A DNA stretch of 64,000 nt from Amphirosellinia nigrospora (Eukaryota; Ascomycota; Sordariomycetes; Xylariales; Xylariaceae). The translations under genes were made by a program, and so were the position numbers. Under the pieces are notes generated by a model. That model saw only the letters and a list, made by a program, of their open reading frames with translations. It did not search any database and was not told the origin of the DNA. Numbering within the stretch: the first letter of the stretch is position 1; each line of letters opens with the position of its first letter. The stretch spans positions 496,001-560,000 of the forward strand of contig SCHM01000001.1 of NCBI GenBank assembly GCA_004123355.1. Reading direction: 5' to 3'. This document shows positions 12,392 to 26,563 of this stretch, piece by piece.

Positions 12392-14548
12392 TCACATAAT
12401 ATGCGGCCCTATCAAGCAGCGAAACGCTTCATTAAAACCCTCAAACACCGCTGGGCCACAATCGATATTCACTGTATGACCTCATGCTAGACCCCCTCTT
12501 GTGCACTGAGTTGATAATCTAGTGTTGTCAATCTACGACAGCTCGGGGAAACGACGAAGTACCGTGGTAGGTGGAAACCTCATGCGCCTTTTAACGGCCG
12601 AAAAACACACCGGCCGATGCATGCATTTACGAGGATACTTGAATCGTAAAACATGTGCCAAATAACCTGTTGGAGGTGGTTTGCTCCCCTCCTTGATTAT
12701 GATATTCCCTTTACCACCAGCTCAGCAGGCTCAGTCTCGTGTAATTTCTATCATTCTTCAATTGTATTAAGCCGTTAAGACTAGTAGCCGTAAAATATAA
12801 GTTAGACCGCGTTGTCCGGCAAGCCACCGTTCGGGAAAATGCCTCAAAGCGCATGTCGCTTTATCCAAGTGGTAATCGCCCTCATATCCTTCCAATGGTC
12901 TTGGCAGCGACATGCAAATCATCTCTCCCTGCGTACTTTTCTGTCTGTAGATAGCGCCCCTAGTTTAAGACAATACAATATCCAGACTGCGAGGTGTTTC
13001 ATGCTGATCGCTATGGATATCTAGTCGTACCTAAGCATTTACATCGAAATATACATTCCCGATTTGGCCAAAAGGGCTTTATGTTCAAACGAATGCGCCA
13101 AAAAGTGTTCATTTGGCTCTTGGGCTATTTATTTTCACACCTGATTGTCTGGCACATGATGATGCCGTGTCGCCTCCATGAACACATGCAAATAAGCTAA
13201 AACTTACAATTTTTAGCATTTACATAAGCTCATACCTGCTTACTTACCTATGTGATCTGACGCACATCTCCGGGTTATACTCACCTGGAGGTTCCCGGAC
13301 AACTCGGTACACATTCCACATGGTACGGCTTTGCCATCTGCCCATGGTATCTCGTCTCAACCAAACTCAGTTCTAAAACCCCCGTTCTCGTGTGAATTAG
13401 GCTGTGATCGACTAAACGAGAGACTCGCAGTGCACATACATACACAAGTTATACGATTGTTAGGTATCAATGCCCAGGTGTATATGTAGACATGACCGTT
13501 GGCATTGCTAGTGCTGCATCGAAGTACCTAAGTGTAAGCCATTAGCCAATATGTGCCACATGTCGTGGGTCCTCCGATACCTTGCCGCACCTGTATAAGG
13601 TGGTGACGGGCGGCTGGGGCTCTAATACCTACCTAGGTACCCTTGTAGTGCGCCTAGGAACCGCGTGTGCTGTGGAAATACCTATTACATACTGTAGCAC
13701 ATAGTCCCTACCTACCTCTATAGTGCTCACCGTACAACGTGCTACAACACCAACACCAACACCTACACTTACATCAACCCAAAGCGAGCTGCCGTGGTTT
13801 GCGAACAACAAAACAAAAAGCGCATGGCAACAGGCATTAAGGTGGGTGGCCCGAGACAAAGAACTAGTGTACGACTCGCGACTGACGATGGCAAGCTCTA
13901 CCAATCCGGTAACTGTCTCTCCCTAGTGCGGACTCGTTGTCTTGGCTAGCCTGTTCGAGGATATTGTGCTCCCGCCTCACCCCCAACTTGACTTGACTGC
14001 TGCTCCCCACCGAGGGGTTGTCGCTTGGAGTGGTAAGCGGCCGACCTCCACCATCACCACCCAGTCCCCATCGTCGCCAGCGTCGGCGAGTCAGCCCCGT
14101 CCTCGGTTTCCTATTTTTTTCGGGGCCATACAGTAGTTCGAGGGCTAGTCTATCATGTATACATATGCCACGCCGCCGCCGCCTCCTCCCATAAACTTCG
14201 TTCACCTTGACCGTCTGCTAGTCCAGGCATCCTCGACTATATCTCGCGAATACTAACGCCTACCAGAACTCTCTACTAGGTGGCTGCGCTAAGGTGCCTC
14301 TGGCCGAACAGCTTGCGTCCTTGGCTTGCCTGCTTCGTGCGTCTCTCCACGGTAGCATCATCCCCGGATGTCCTGTTGTCCTGTTATTCCTGGCCGGCGT
14401 TCGCTCGCTGCCCTCGCCCCCTATCCACATCTTCCGGCACTTTCTTTCACGATAGCCGAACGCCGAGAAGCCAACCACCTCATTTCCGTGTCCCCGCCCT
14501 CTTCATCAACCTCCAGACTTGCCCTCCCACTCGCTACGCTCCGCCGAG
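12392..14548. other. Intergenic region and pyrimidine-rich leader of snf1
   Basis: No credible gene; the open frames are short and of non-coding composition. A TACCTACCTAGGTACC word lies at 13627-13642. From about 14.0 kb to the snf1 start the plus strand becomes C/T-rich, as in long fungal promoters and 5' leaders. Confidence 0.5.
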
Positions 14549-17206
<2,658 letters not shown>

Positions 17207-19030
17207 AAACAAGCCGGCGACTAGGTCAGCTTGCTTCTTCCATCGTCGTCGTCTCGCATGGCCTACTAGTAAGGTTCCGTTCGTCAAATCTCGGCCTCAG
17301 GCCTCCTCTATTTTGGAAATGCACCCACCCGATTTTGCTTCCCGTTCCCAGATAACTTTTGTTGTCCCCCCAGCTCGGGATTGCTTGCTCCCGTCATCTG
17401 CCCTATTCCCTACAAGTCTCTATCTCTTCCCGTCATTGATGTGCCCTACATCTGAGTGCCTCGGCTTAGACTTGCGATACGATCTTTGCTAAGAGTCTAA
17501 AAGAAGCGCACCATCAGGCCATCCTAGCAGGTGGAGACTGCACACACTCCAAAAACCACATCAATGCGGCCTCTTTTTTCAGTGAGGGGTTTAAGGTAGC
17601 GTTGTAATGTGTATGGATTTACGAAGTGATGAGAAATCATTTGTCGGGGTTAGTTTTCAAAGAGTCCCCATACACCAGAAGTCTGATTTTATACCCAGGT
17701 GATATGAGATGAGGGAGGGACGGCTAAATGAATTGCATGGTACGTGATTTGATGAATGGGAGACAGGAAATAGCAGAATCATACACGTCGCGGGACGCTG
17801 TTGTTTGCATCGGGTTCGATCACGAATTTGTACAACAATTTAGGCGAGGCTGTGTTTTTTGTCGCATTTTACAGCCCGGCGTCAATGGCACGGCTGCTTA
17901 GATTTATTCATACGCCATAGGTAGTGGGCGCAGATGGACTCAATTTTCTCCCCACACGCTTAATTATTCCGCTCCATCAAATAGAGTGACGCCTTTTGGG
18001 TCCAAGATGAGATGGTATGGCACGACTTTACTCGTAGGGTAGTGGGATGATTCCAACTCCTCTTACAGGGCTATAGCCGTAGAAGCCTTTTGTAGCGGGT
18101 GTTAAACTGGGCGACGGATAGTGTGACCGATTCTACGCCTTTTCGTAGCGCCGTGTCCCAGTCCAACAAGGGGGGTGTTACTTCGATAAGATTCTACAAT
18201 ACCTTAGTTCCTCGGTCCCGTAGCGCTGTATGGATCGTTGACTAGGTATGATGTGTAGCAGCTAGGGCGCTTCCGTGGACAGAGCACTAAACGTGGAATA
18301 AAGTGATGAGCCCTCGAGTTTTGTTGTGGGCGATTTAGTTTAAAAGCTCAGTATCTGATCATAATCTGTGTATTATATCTCGACCATGTATCGGATTGCT
18401 TCTCTGAGAACTCAGCTAGAGTGAAGAGACCTTTCAAGGTTGTCATATGTGCCTAAGTTTAGAGTTATATAAATCATAAGTTAGTAGAGGAAACATTTAC
18501 TTTTTCAGCTGGAAAAAGGATGATGAGAATAAATTCTTTATTACAGCTTCTGAGTTTCTTCTACTCAAGAATGTTCTCCTTGTAACTAACCCACATCACC
18601 CTCGGCCGCCATCTTGTTTCTTCTCCTCAATATCAGTGACTTAGGTAGATTAAACAGCTGGCGCCAATGTAATTCTAATTTGTTAAAGTGAGACCTAGGT
18701 ACTAGCTCTGATATCTCTGATCAGTCACTAATTTGGAACGACTGGGTTGATTCTCTCTGTTTGTGGTGGTTAGGCCGTCCTTAGTCGTACAGTGTCATTT
18801 GAGAATAATCTTTTCATACGTCAAATATGATCAATACTTATCAATTAAGTCAATAGGAAGCCGTATACTCATTGCAATAAGGTACATCAACAGTCCCAAT
18901 CTCTGATGATTCCTATGCTCAGCTCCATATAGACAAAGTGATCTTGCTATACCTTTTAGGAAACTGCTAGAAGTCCCCTTCAGCCATCAGTAGAACCTCA
19001 GCATGCTCACGGCGGCCAATCTCGAGGAGT
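17207..19030. other. snf1 3' region and intergenic sequence
   Basis: Probable snf1 3' UTR, then AT-balanced non-coding sequence. A TACCTAGGT-type word is near 18694. No open frame here has a recognisable product. The 3' end of the minus-strand 2EXR-like gene is uncertain and could extend to 18987 in another frame. Confidence 0.45.
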
Positions 19031-19805
19031 TTAGAATCTCGGTGCGGAGCGCTTCGGCCCTGGCCTTTTTCCGTCGAAGGAGCCCAAGTCCCCACACACG
19101 TAAATGAATGGATTCCGGGGCAACTCGCATTCTTCGACAAGTTGAATGCATTCGTCTAGGCCAATGAGGATATCTGTTCTGCCAGACAAGCGTCGACATT
19201 CAGGGAACGGCCATGACTTCCATGTTACAATGAGAAACACCTGCCGAAGCCTTCGCAGTTCCACAAAGATACTTTGTTCAAACCTAGAGAGAGGTAGATT
19301 ATCTTCAGGCACATATATCCCTAGTTCTTGGATCTTGCGAGACCAATGGTCGATTTTGAAGAGAGTTGGGTTAATGCTATTAACTCTGTAAGAGAGAAAT
19401 CGAAACATGCAGCGCAATTGATGGGTCGACCAAAAAAAAAAACACATCTTTTTCAAAATTAACGTGTGTTTTCGTGTTTTCTTTGGGGATCCATTCGCTT
19501 GGTACCAGATATGTACCCATCAAATGTTGGCGCTCGTCCAACTCGTCGAGCTGATTTATTGGCATGACGGTGGTCGAAAGATGGATCCTCTCTTCGCCCG
19601 CAGCAACGAGTACTGGCGGTACCCGAGGCATGAAAATCTCGTCGGTAATGAACTGGCGAGTGCTTGTATCAATTGCTGCGTAGCATCGACCCTCTTGGGT
19701 AACGAAGAGGTAGTGATGGATGGGGGCAGTTCTCTGGAAGTGATATATTAGTCGTAGATTTTTTGGTAGTAAGGTGAGGAGATGGAACTTAACTATATCC
19801 GCCAT
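19031..19805 (-). CDS. 2EXR-domain-like protein, frame broken at a T11 run
   Basis: Two overlapping minus-strand frames together look like one fungal 2EXR-type protein of unknown function. Frame 1 starts at 19805 (MADIVKFHLLTLLPKNLRLI, resembling the family opening FxxLPxELRxxIW) and runs to THVNFEKDVFFF. After the T11 run (A11 on plus, 19432-19442) the coherent sequence continues in the next frame (STHQLRCMFRFLS ... ELRRLRQVFLIV) to 19031. One surplus base, or two missing, in that homopolymer would join them. These families are large and variable in fungi. The C-terminus is uncertain, because another frame near the end gives a K/R/E-rich tail to 18987. This could be a pseudogene or a homopolymer miscall. 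Confidence 0.5.
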
Positions 19806-21726
19806 GGTAAACGTCTCAGGCCAAAATGTGGGGGCTCTGTCTGCCTGGATTCTTATTACTAAAAGGTATTTATCAAGCGAGAAGTGAATCAGCGTATATT
19901 ACTCGCGTCTCTGGGCTAGATCTGGTGCGATGAATGTTGTTGATGGATGTTGTTCGACGTTGGAAAAGTAAGGAAAACGGAAAGGAAGGAATTTGGTTTG
20001 TTTACTTCAACCAAAGCGCAATCATGTAGTAATTAAGCTGCAAGCGCATTGGGCAAACTGGGGAATTGCAGTCCAAACGCAACTGCTACATATGTCCTAC
20101 CATGGGTCTAGGGTGGTCTTTCCTTAAAAATCTACACCATCTCTAGCTATTAGGTTAACCCCTATTCTTGGCACAAAATGAAGCTCAACGAGAATCCTGG
20201 AAAGGGGACAAATCGGCAGCGATGGAACGTATCGTTTCAAAGACATAGGCTTCGTGTGCTAGTGGAGAGGTCGTATCTCGTTCCTAAAGGAAGATATATT
20301 TGCCACTATGTATACATGATGGGGGTAACTGGCAGCGCTAACAATTATAGGAACAGCTTCGAGGTGGTTTAAGGGGGATGATACAAATGAAAAATCTATT
20401 CTAGCCCTTTCACATGGTACTCGGATCTCTTCTGGCAAAAATATGGAAGGTACCGCCGTCTAGGATTCTTGCGCCGTGGAAATTATTATCTATATATGAT
20501 CTATAATTTATCCCCACTGAATATGTAATCGTGGTCCTTATAGCTAAACCGACCTTACACTTATGAGTTATCAGGGCGCCTCTATCACATGTAGAACTGA
20601 GAATAAACACAGACGATATATGACTTCCATAATCTGATATAAATACACTGGATACTCTTAGCGACTGATCTGTGCAAGACTGTATTCGAGTAAAAAACAC
20701 AAAAAAGACTACGTTATTGCGACTATTTTGGCTATCTAGATGACTTTAATTCATTATGGTGATATTTGTATGAAGTGACCGATGAGGGGCCAGTATGCAG
20801 GGAGGGTAGTAGTCTGTGTCAGGACCTCTAGGTGTAGATGTATATTCACTCTTGTTGTTATGCAAGGGGTTTAAACTCGTACTTGTATAGTTTGCTAACC
20901 TCTTGTCTCTAGTTATCTACACACATTTCCTTTATCTTAGAGAAACTATTACAGGTATTGGGGGTTGGCGTAATGACATTACATATCGTAGACGAATTAT
21001 TCGAGCTATTCTGAATCTTTGAATGGGAAACGTTGCCAGGGCGAAAACCAGATCTCATTACTTATGTACGAAGCAATTAGATGATAGCAACTGCAAGCGA
21101 AACTCAAGACAATCTTTTGTAGCCATGCTCCGGGTGTGTGCCTAGTTTCCCGATCTCGGGGATCGGCATAGCGAGTGGCTGATAAACTACCCTGGGCCTA
21201 TCAGTTATTTGACTGCAGATAATGCGGACCGACTGCATGAGGAATGAAATCAAACAAGTGAATGGCTAGTAACAACGTATACCAACTTTCGGACTCTAAG
21301 AATCAGACTAACTTCTTCACTGGATTAAGCGTATGCAATTGCCTACGATCTTGATGTAGATAGGTTGTTGTGTAGGGTGCGCTGTTGAAGGGCGCGAGGC
21401 GTCTCTATAAAATATTTAGGCAGTGAAAAAGGGAGGCTGGTGCGTACTTCTCCCTGCGTCAAGGTTGAATGGAACAATGCCGGATACCCGTTACTATCTA
21501 CCGCAGATGTCAGCGCACCATTCGTATGCCTCATCATACCCCTGTGTGATGTTTCTTAAATCCTTACCTGTTTAATCGTTGCGTCTTAGAGTCAGCCTTA
21601 TGCTTCGAATTGTGCTCGTATATGGTATTCCATCGAGCTTCAGCAACTTTAAACAAACAACGCGCATATACGAAACTCCCCTCACCGAACACCCACTTTC
21701 ACTAATCCAAAGCCCTGCTTCATTCC
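19806..21726. other. Gene-poor region containing a diverged LTR-like copy
   Basis: No supported gene. Open frames around 20.2-20.7 kb have no coding character. The only feature I can support is the LTR-like relic at 20817-20940, listed separately. Confidence 0.4.
20817..20940 (+). mobile_element. Diverged solo LTR-like copy
   Basis: Starts TGTCAGGACCTCTAGG and contains CACTCTTGTTGT...GCAAGG, matching the first ~55 bases of the elements at 26221-26355 (minus) and 30243-30380 (plus). Further along, a TCTC...ACACA...TCCTTTATCTTAG stretch matches their second half with small gaps. It is AT-enriched relative to the other copies, as expected from RIP or age. The 3' end is ill-defined and I found no target duplication. 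Confidence 0.5.
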
Positions 21727-22125
21727 ATGTCTAGCCATCATCGCCCGAAAAAAGCGCGTATCTGTTGCTTAAAACAACGGGCGGTGATCTACGATACCAA
21801 TTTCGGCTGTTGGACTATCAAGATTGATGACAAGATCAAGGAAAGTAAGTGCTTAAGTTGTTAACAACACGCTGACATTTCTTAACAATATATGTTTCTA
21901 GACTATGAAGACTATTGGCCATTCCAGCTTGGCCCCCCTACACCTACCGATAGATGGAACTTATTCCTGGACGAGGATGCAGACCGGGTTACTGCAGTGA
22001 GATCGGACCTGCCACGAGGCGACGGCATCTTAGTCGCGGGGCTGCGTTTGTACAAGCTTGGAATTTGGGGAAGATTTCTACGCAGGGCCGGGGTTTTGAA
22101 CAATGGGTACATCGTCAGGCGCTGA
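21727..22125 (+). CDS. Small orphan protein, two exons
   Basis: Exons 21727..21844 and 21902..22125 encode 113 aa. The 57 bp intron has consensus ends (GTAAGT, CTAG), a GCTGAC branch site, and joins in phase. The product starts MSSHHRPKKARICC, is basic at the N-terminus, acidic in the middle (LFLDEDADRV) and basic at the end (GRFLRRAGVLNNG). No signal peptide, membrane segment or family match is visible. Support rests on the clean intron and continuous frame in an otherwise empty region; it could be a lineage-specific gene or chance. Confidence 0.4.
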
Positions 22126-22303
22126 GAAGATACATCTCTACGAGATAGGTAGCAGAAGATAAACCTAGCACATAGGTATTAAATTCGACCGATCTGGGCC
22201 CTACCAATGCGTACATAGCTCTCTTCTGAGATTTATCATAAAGATATACTCGACTGCCGATGTTGTTTACTGTTGTAGTACGTATATATGAGCTACAGAC
22301 GAT

Positions 22304-22456
22304 CAAGTTGCTCGACTTGACAACGTTTTATCTTTTGATGTTGTAATGGTATAATGCTATATGTCACAAGTCCAGTACACGTATAGTCAACTGCAGGCAG
22401 TCAGTCAAGTGCTCGACTTGACAACGTTCTACCTTTTGTAGTGTTGTGGTATAGTG
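22304..22456 (+). repeat. Imperfect direct duplication, ~50 bp units about 100 bp apart
   Basis: A unit beginning CAAG..GCTCGACTTGACAACG occurs at about 22304 and again at about 22406. It continues as TTTTATCTTTTG in the first copy and TTCTACCTTTTG in the second. Several differences are C versus T, the type left by RIP. It encodes nothing recognisable. Confidence 0.55.
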
Positions 22457-24278
22457 TGCAGTTCTGTTCCATGACAAGCAGTACCGTGTGTTGAGATGGG
22501 CTGTTATCGGTTTCAAGGATCAATACTTCATCAAGCCTGTAGAGGCTCATAGAATCTCAGTGACGTTTTGTAGGTCTTGTTCATCTAAGGCTTCAAACGT
22601 CTGTAATAGCGTATGAGTATTATTTTAGTAACATGCAGCTCGGGAGGGTGGACGGTTTTTCCTTCGGGTTGCACTGTATAGTAAAATGTGGTGCGCAGGG
22701 CTTCATGAGGCGGATAGGTTTGAGGTCGCATGAATCTACCCTCTGCGGTTGACGTCGGAGAAAGTCTATATGGGCATTATCAGGGCATCAAAATCATGAG
22801 GAACAAAGCCCTCACAGGACCTCGGTGCAGTTTGAGGGCTACGAATCTTGAAGGGGATTGTAGACCCCTTGACCGGCTGGGATGTACTGCTTCGAATATA
22901 GCATTCATATAATCTAATATATCGCTGGTTATGAGTTTAAATATATCGCTCTCCACTGTCGCGACGTAGTCTCGTCGAGAGTCCTGTTTATGAGTAGTTG
23001 ATAGCCATTAAGTTGAACATGGTAGCTGGGGAATGGTGGTGCAGCCCTAAACAAAATTCCTCAAAACCACAAGTGAAATAGGTCAAATCACACTGAATCT
23101 ATGATTTCCTGATGATATTTCTTGCTCTTAAAAAGACGAACCGGGGCCACACTGAACGACGAAACAGAATTGATTTCCACCTGCTTCATCTAGATGATGG
23201 GAGTTAGCACTGGCGGCCTGGCCACACATAAGAGCATTCAAAGGGGCCTAGAAACCTTTAATTATAGACGTCCGTGTCCGCAAAAATAGGCTTCTAGAAT
23301 TCGCTACCCTCCAATTGAAACTCTTCGTGCCCAACATCGACGTGTCTCTTATTTGGATGGTTGTAGTACACAGTGCAGCCATCTCGTGACTATTATCCCC
23401 CACTATGGCGCCTCTCTCATGCTAATGGGCAGAACAGCCCCGACGTCAGTATCATAGCTGAATTTACGAAGAGAGAGAGAAACATAGTGTTAGGCCCGCC
23501 ATTTTGGTAGTACTAGCTTCGTCTTCGCAGATCGCTAGTGCTGCCATGCCGGGACTGTCTAAGAGGAATTTAGACTTTATAATCATACCTATGAGCTATT
23601 CCTAGAGGTATAAGGGTCTTCGCGCAACGATAGACGTTATAAAATGCCGCTATAAGTAGCTCCTACGAAGTCCTGACATATAATGTAGAGCCATAGGTCA
23701 TGGGAGCTTCATATTGTAGGGGTATGTAGTAATTTTTCAAACTATACATTTTGTCTCAGCAATGCTTGTTAAATGCTAGAGTGCCTGAGACTACTGCTGT
23801 GAGTGGTCCACCTCAAGATCAATAGACACTGCCCGTTCAATTTGATCAAAGAATAGGCAAGAATTGATTGGGTGATTGTGATTTGAAGTCCAAAAACAGT
23901 CGAAGAAGTGAAAGTTTAGCCACCCATTTAGTTACGGGGCCTAGCTTAAGTAAGGCCAATAAGGTATGAAAACCCGCTTTGTATAATCTCAACGTGGCCT
24001 TTATGGCCTAATAAAGAACCGTGTCTTTTAACACAGAGGGCAGTAGTCTAGAGCCATGTAAAGGTGTGCACAGCCGCCCCTATTGTCACACGGACCCTGG
24101 TCAGTGCGCAATACAGTGCCACACAGGGTCCCACACGGAGTTCGCAAGATACTACCCTACGAGGCTATGGCAGTCGTACGAGGTTATCGTGAGTCTCAGA
24201 AGCATATACCGAGCTGAACTCGAACACCGAGACACTCGCCTCACCGGCTATAGAGGTCTCTCCTTTCGGTCCCGTAGA

Positions 24279-24307
24279 GGAAAGGAAAGGAAAGGAAAGG
24301 AAAGGAA
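24279..24307 (+). repeat. (GGAAA)n microsatellite
   Basis: Five to six uninterrupted GGAAA units, purine-only on the plus strand. A simple repeat likely to vary between isolates. Confidence 0.9.
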
Positions 24308-25824
24308 GACAATTCTGAGCATAAAAGGCGGCGAATCTTCCCCTCAAACGCAGGAAGGACTTAGATCTATATGGCCCCTTTGGCACCATAGTGTTTATTA
24401 CTCAAATTGAACCTATTCCAAGCCCTCAAACAGAGCCCTTGTGACACCTATTCATGCCCCTCTCGAAACATCACCCCCTTGTCCCTTTTTTAATTGCCAC
24501 TATTGCTACCATTTCCTCCTAAAAATAATCACAACATTGTGAATTGATTAAATAAATCCATCCAAAATTTAGAGGCCACATGTTTAACCTTAACCACCTT
24601 TAGACATTAGGTTCAAATTATCCTATGTAAACTAAGACTTTGTAAGATGGTATTGTTGGAGCATATTTTCTAGATAAATGCCAATAATTTTTGATAGCTA
24701 CGAATAGGATTACATTATTACGTTCCTTAAAAATTAAGCTTTATGTGATTCAAACCAAAGCTTCACGTGTGAGTCCCACACTATATAAAAAGGGCCACAG
24801 AAGCTCAAGGCCAAGCATTTTTACTACATAGCTATACGAGCTGTCATAAACTGCGTTATAAATAACCTAAGATTCCATCTTTGTTTATTGAAGCAAGGAA
24901 TCATAAAGTTCTAATTTTGTTAAGAGAGGGCATACAACATAGGTATTACAATACCCGAAGCTTAAACTTGGTGTCAGACCTGCCCCTAAGAAAACAAAGA
25001 CCTGTGGTAAAGATTCTTGATTTATTGTTGGCCTCGCATTAGTCTCTGCTAGAGATTCTAGCAAACTAAGCAAGCACCCCATGGTGGCCTTTTATTTCAT
25101 GGTTTAAGCTGCATGCAGTTGCTTCGCGTTAGATTTATCTTGTTTCAAGATATTGTGTTTGCACATCCCCTGGGTAATCCAGAAACCTTCTTAATTTGCC
25201 GCCGTCCCGTTAAATGATGGTTGATATAAAGCTCAATCGTCACGTCAACGAGGGCCAACTCAGAGCATTCTACCACGCAGCCTCGCCGAGCCTCGCCGAG
25301 GCGCACAGAGCCGCACGAACAGTAAACCACCGCAGCTTAGCAAAACTCTCCTAGTAAAGGAAAGATTCTATTTTTCACAATAACAATAGTAAGCATTCAA
25401 AATAGCACATTCATGGATATGATAGATCCATTCATACTTTAAACTTTTGAGCATATAAATGAAAGTGAATTAAAACATTATCATAATTTTAACTGCTAGT
25501 GTATCTATAATTGACTTGTTTTATTACTCACTAAGAAGAGACCCCTATCTTGCCTATGTTTTCTAACACCTTGCATCTAGGGATTTGCTTGCTCCCTATG
25601 TTTTTGTGACAGATGTAAATAGGTAAAAGGAAACAAGCGGAAAGAAAAGCTACAGGCCCACGAGCAGAAGTAACAACATCCTAAGACTCGCATGCGCACC
25701 CCCGTTGATTATCTAGCTAGCTATGGTCCGCTTTACGTACCCTAGGTAGACTTCCTTCCTCGCAGACAACTTTCTCGACAGAGTTACGATAACCAAGGCG
25801 GGTACTAATCTGCGCAAGCACTAA

Positions 25825-25911
25825 AGTAGGCGAATACCAAAGTTACCAGACCAGAGTAGGCGAGCACCAAAAGTGAGCGAGTACCAAAGTTGGCGAGTAC
25901 CCTAAGGCGGG
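25825..25911 (+). repeat. Imperfect ~20 bp minisatellite
   Basis: Four degenerate copies built on AGTAGGCGAGYACCAAAG, for example starting near 25825, 25855, 25872 and 25889. Spacing and sequence vary. No coding frame runs through it. Confidence 0.6.
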
Positions 25912-26220
25912 TTTTTGCCCTTCTACGCTCCAACTTGCTATGTAGTATCTTCAGCGTTCAAATAGAGTAATTCTAGCTTCACAGTCGGTTGTGGTAATGC
26001 GTACAAAGTGGTATTTCTATCTGTTTACTCGAAGTGACTCTAGTGTAATACTTATCTACACATTATCTAAAGACCTCAATTACATATTACTCCTTGAAAT
26101 ATTTACTCAAACATTATCGAGCCTTAGGCCATAGTATTTTTCTATCAATATTACCAGGAAGAGATGAAAAAATGGTATAAGCTAGTTAAAACCCTAGAGG
26201 AATCTCTGGAAGATCAACAA

Positions 26221-26355
26221 TGTCACGATGTGAGTAGTCACGGAGAAGCCTATAGACAAAGGACGTAGGTGTATATAGACGGAGACTAGTCATCAGGAGA
26301 TAGATCCCTTGCGCGATAACAAGAGTCATACCTACCCATACCAGAGGTCCTGACA
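26221..26355 (-). mobile_element. Solo LTR-like element with 5 bp target duplication
   Basis: On the minus strand it begins TGTCAGGACCTCTGG and ends CGTGACA, giving the 5'-TG...CA-3' ends of an LTR inside short TGTCA/TGACA inverted repeats. An internal TATATA-like box lies midway. It is flanked on both sides by AACAA (26216-26220 and 26356-26360). It closely matches the plus-strand element at 30243-30380. At 135 bp with no internal coding region, it is best read as a solo LTR of a small LTR element or a TRIM/SMART-type relic (inference). Confidence 0.75.
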
Positions 26356-26401
26356 AACAAGGTATAGAAACTTAAGAACAATAGATACAACAACTTGCAG
26401 A

Positions 26402-26563
26402 GGTATCTTGTAGTCCCTATGATGGTTTCTAATTATATCGAAAACCTACAAAGGTGTATTGTAGTCCCTATGATGGTTTCTGATTATACCGAAATCTACA
26501 AAGGGGTATTGTAGTCGCTATGATGGTTTCTGATTATACCGAAAATCTACAAAGGGGTATTGT
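26402..26563 (+). repeat. ~50 bp tandem repeat, three copies plus partial
   Basis: Unit of 50-51 bp containing TAGTCCCTATGATGGTTTC and ending CTACAAAGG, starting near 26402, 26453, 26503 and partly 26554. Copies 2 and 3 are nearly identical; copy 1 differs mostly at C/T or A/G positions. It starts about 45 bp from the solo LTR at 26221-26355. Confidence 0.85.

Larger units (their letters stand above)
22457..26220. other. Gene-poor accessory region
   Basis: About 3.8 kb with no supported gene. It holds microsatellite and minisatellite patches (listed separately), a doubled 10-mer (GCCTCGCCGA) at about 25280-25299, and AT-rich stretches around 24.5-24.8 and 25.35-25.5 kb. Open frames such as 24021-24410 are interrupted by repeats and have no coding signature. 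Confidence 0.45.

Noticed and set aside
26402-26563. Possible CRISPR-like array
   Set aside because: Repeats are head-to-tail with no unique spacers, in a fungal nuclear genome.
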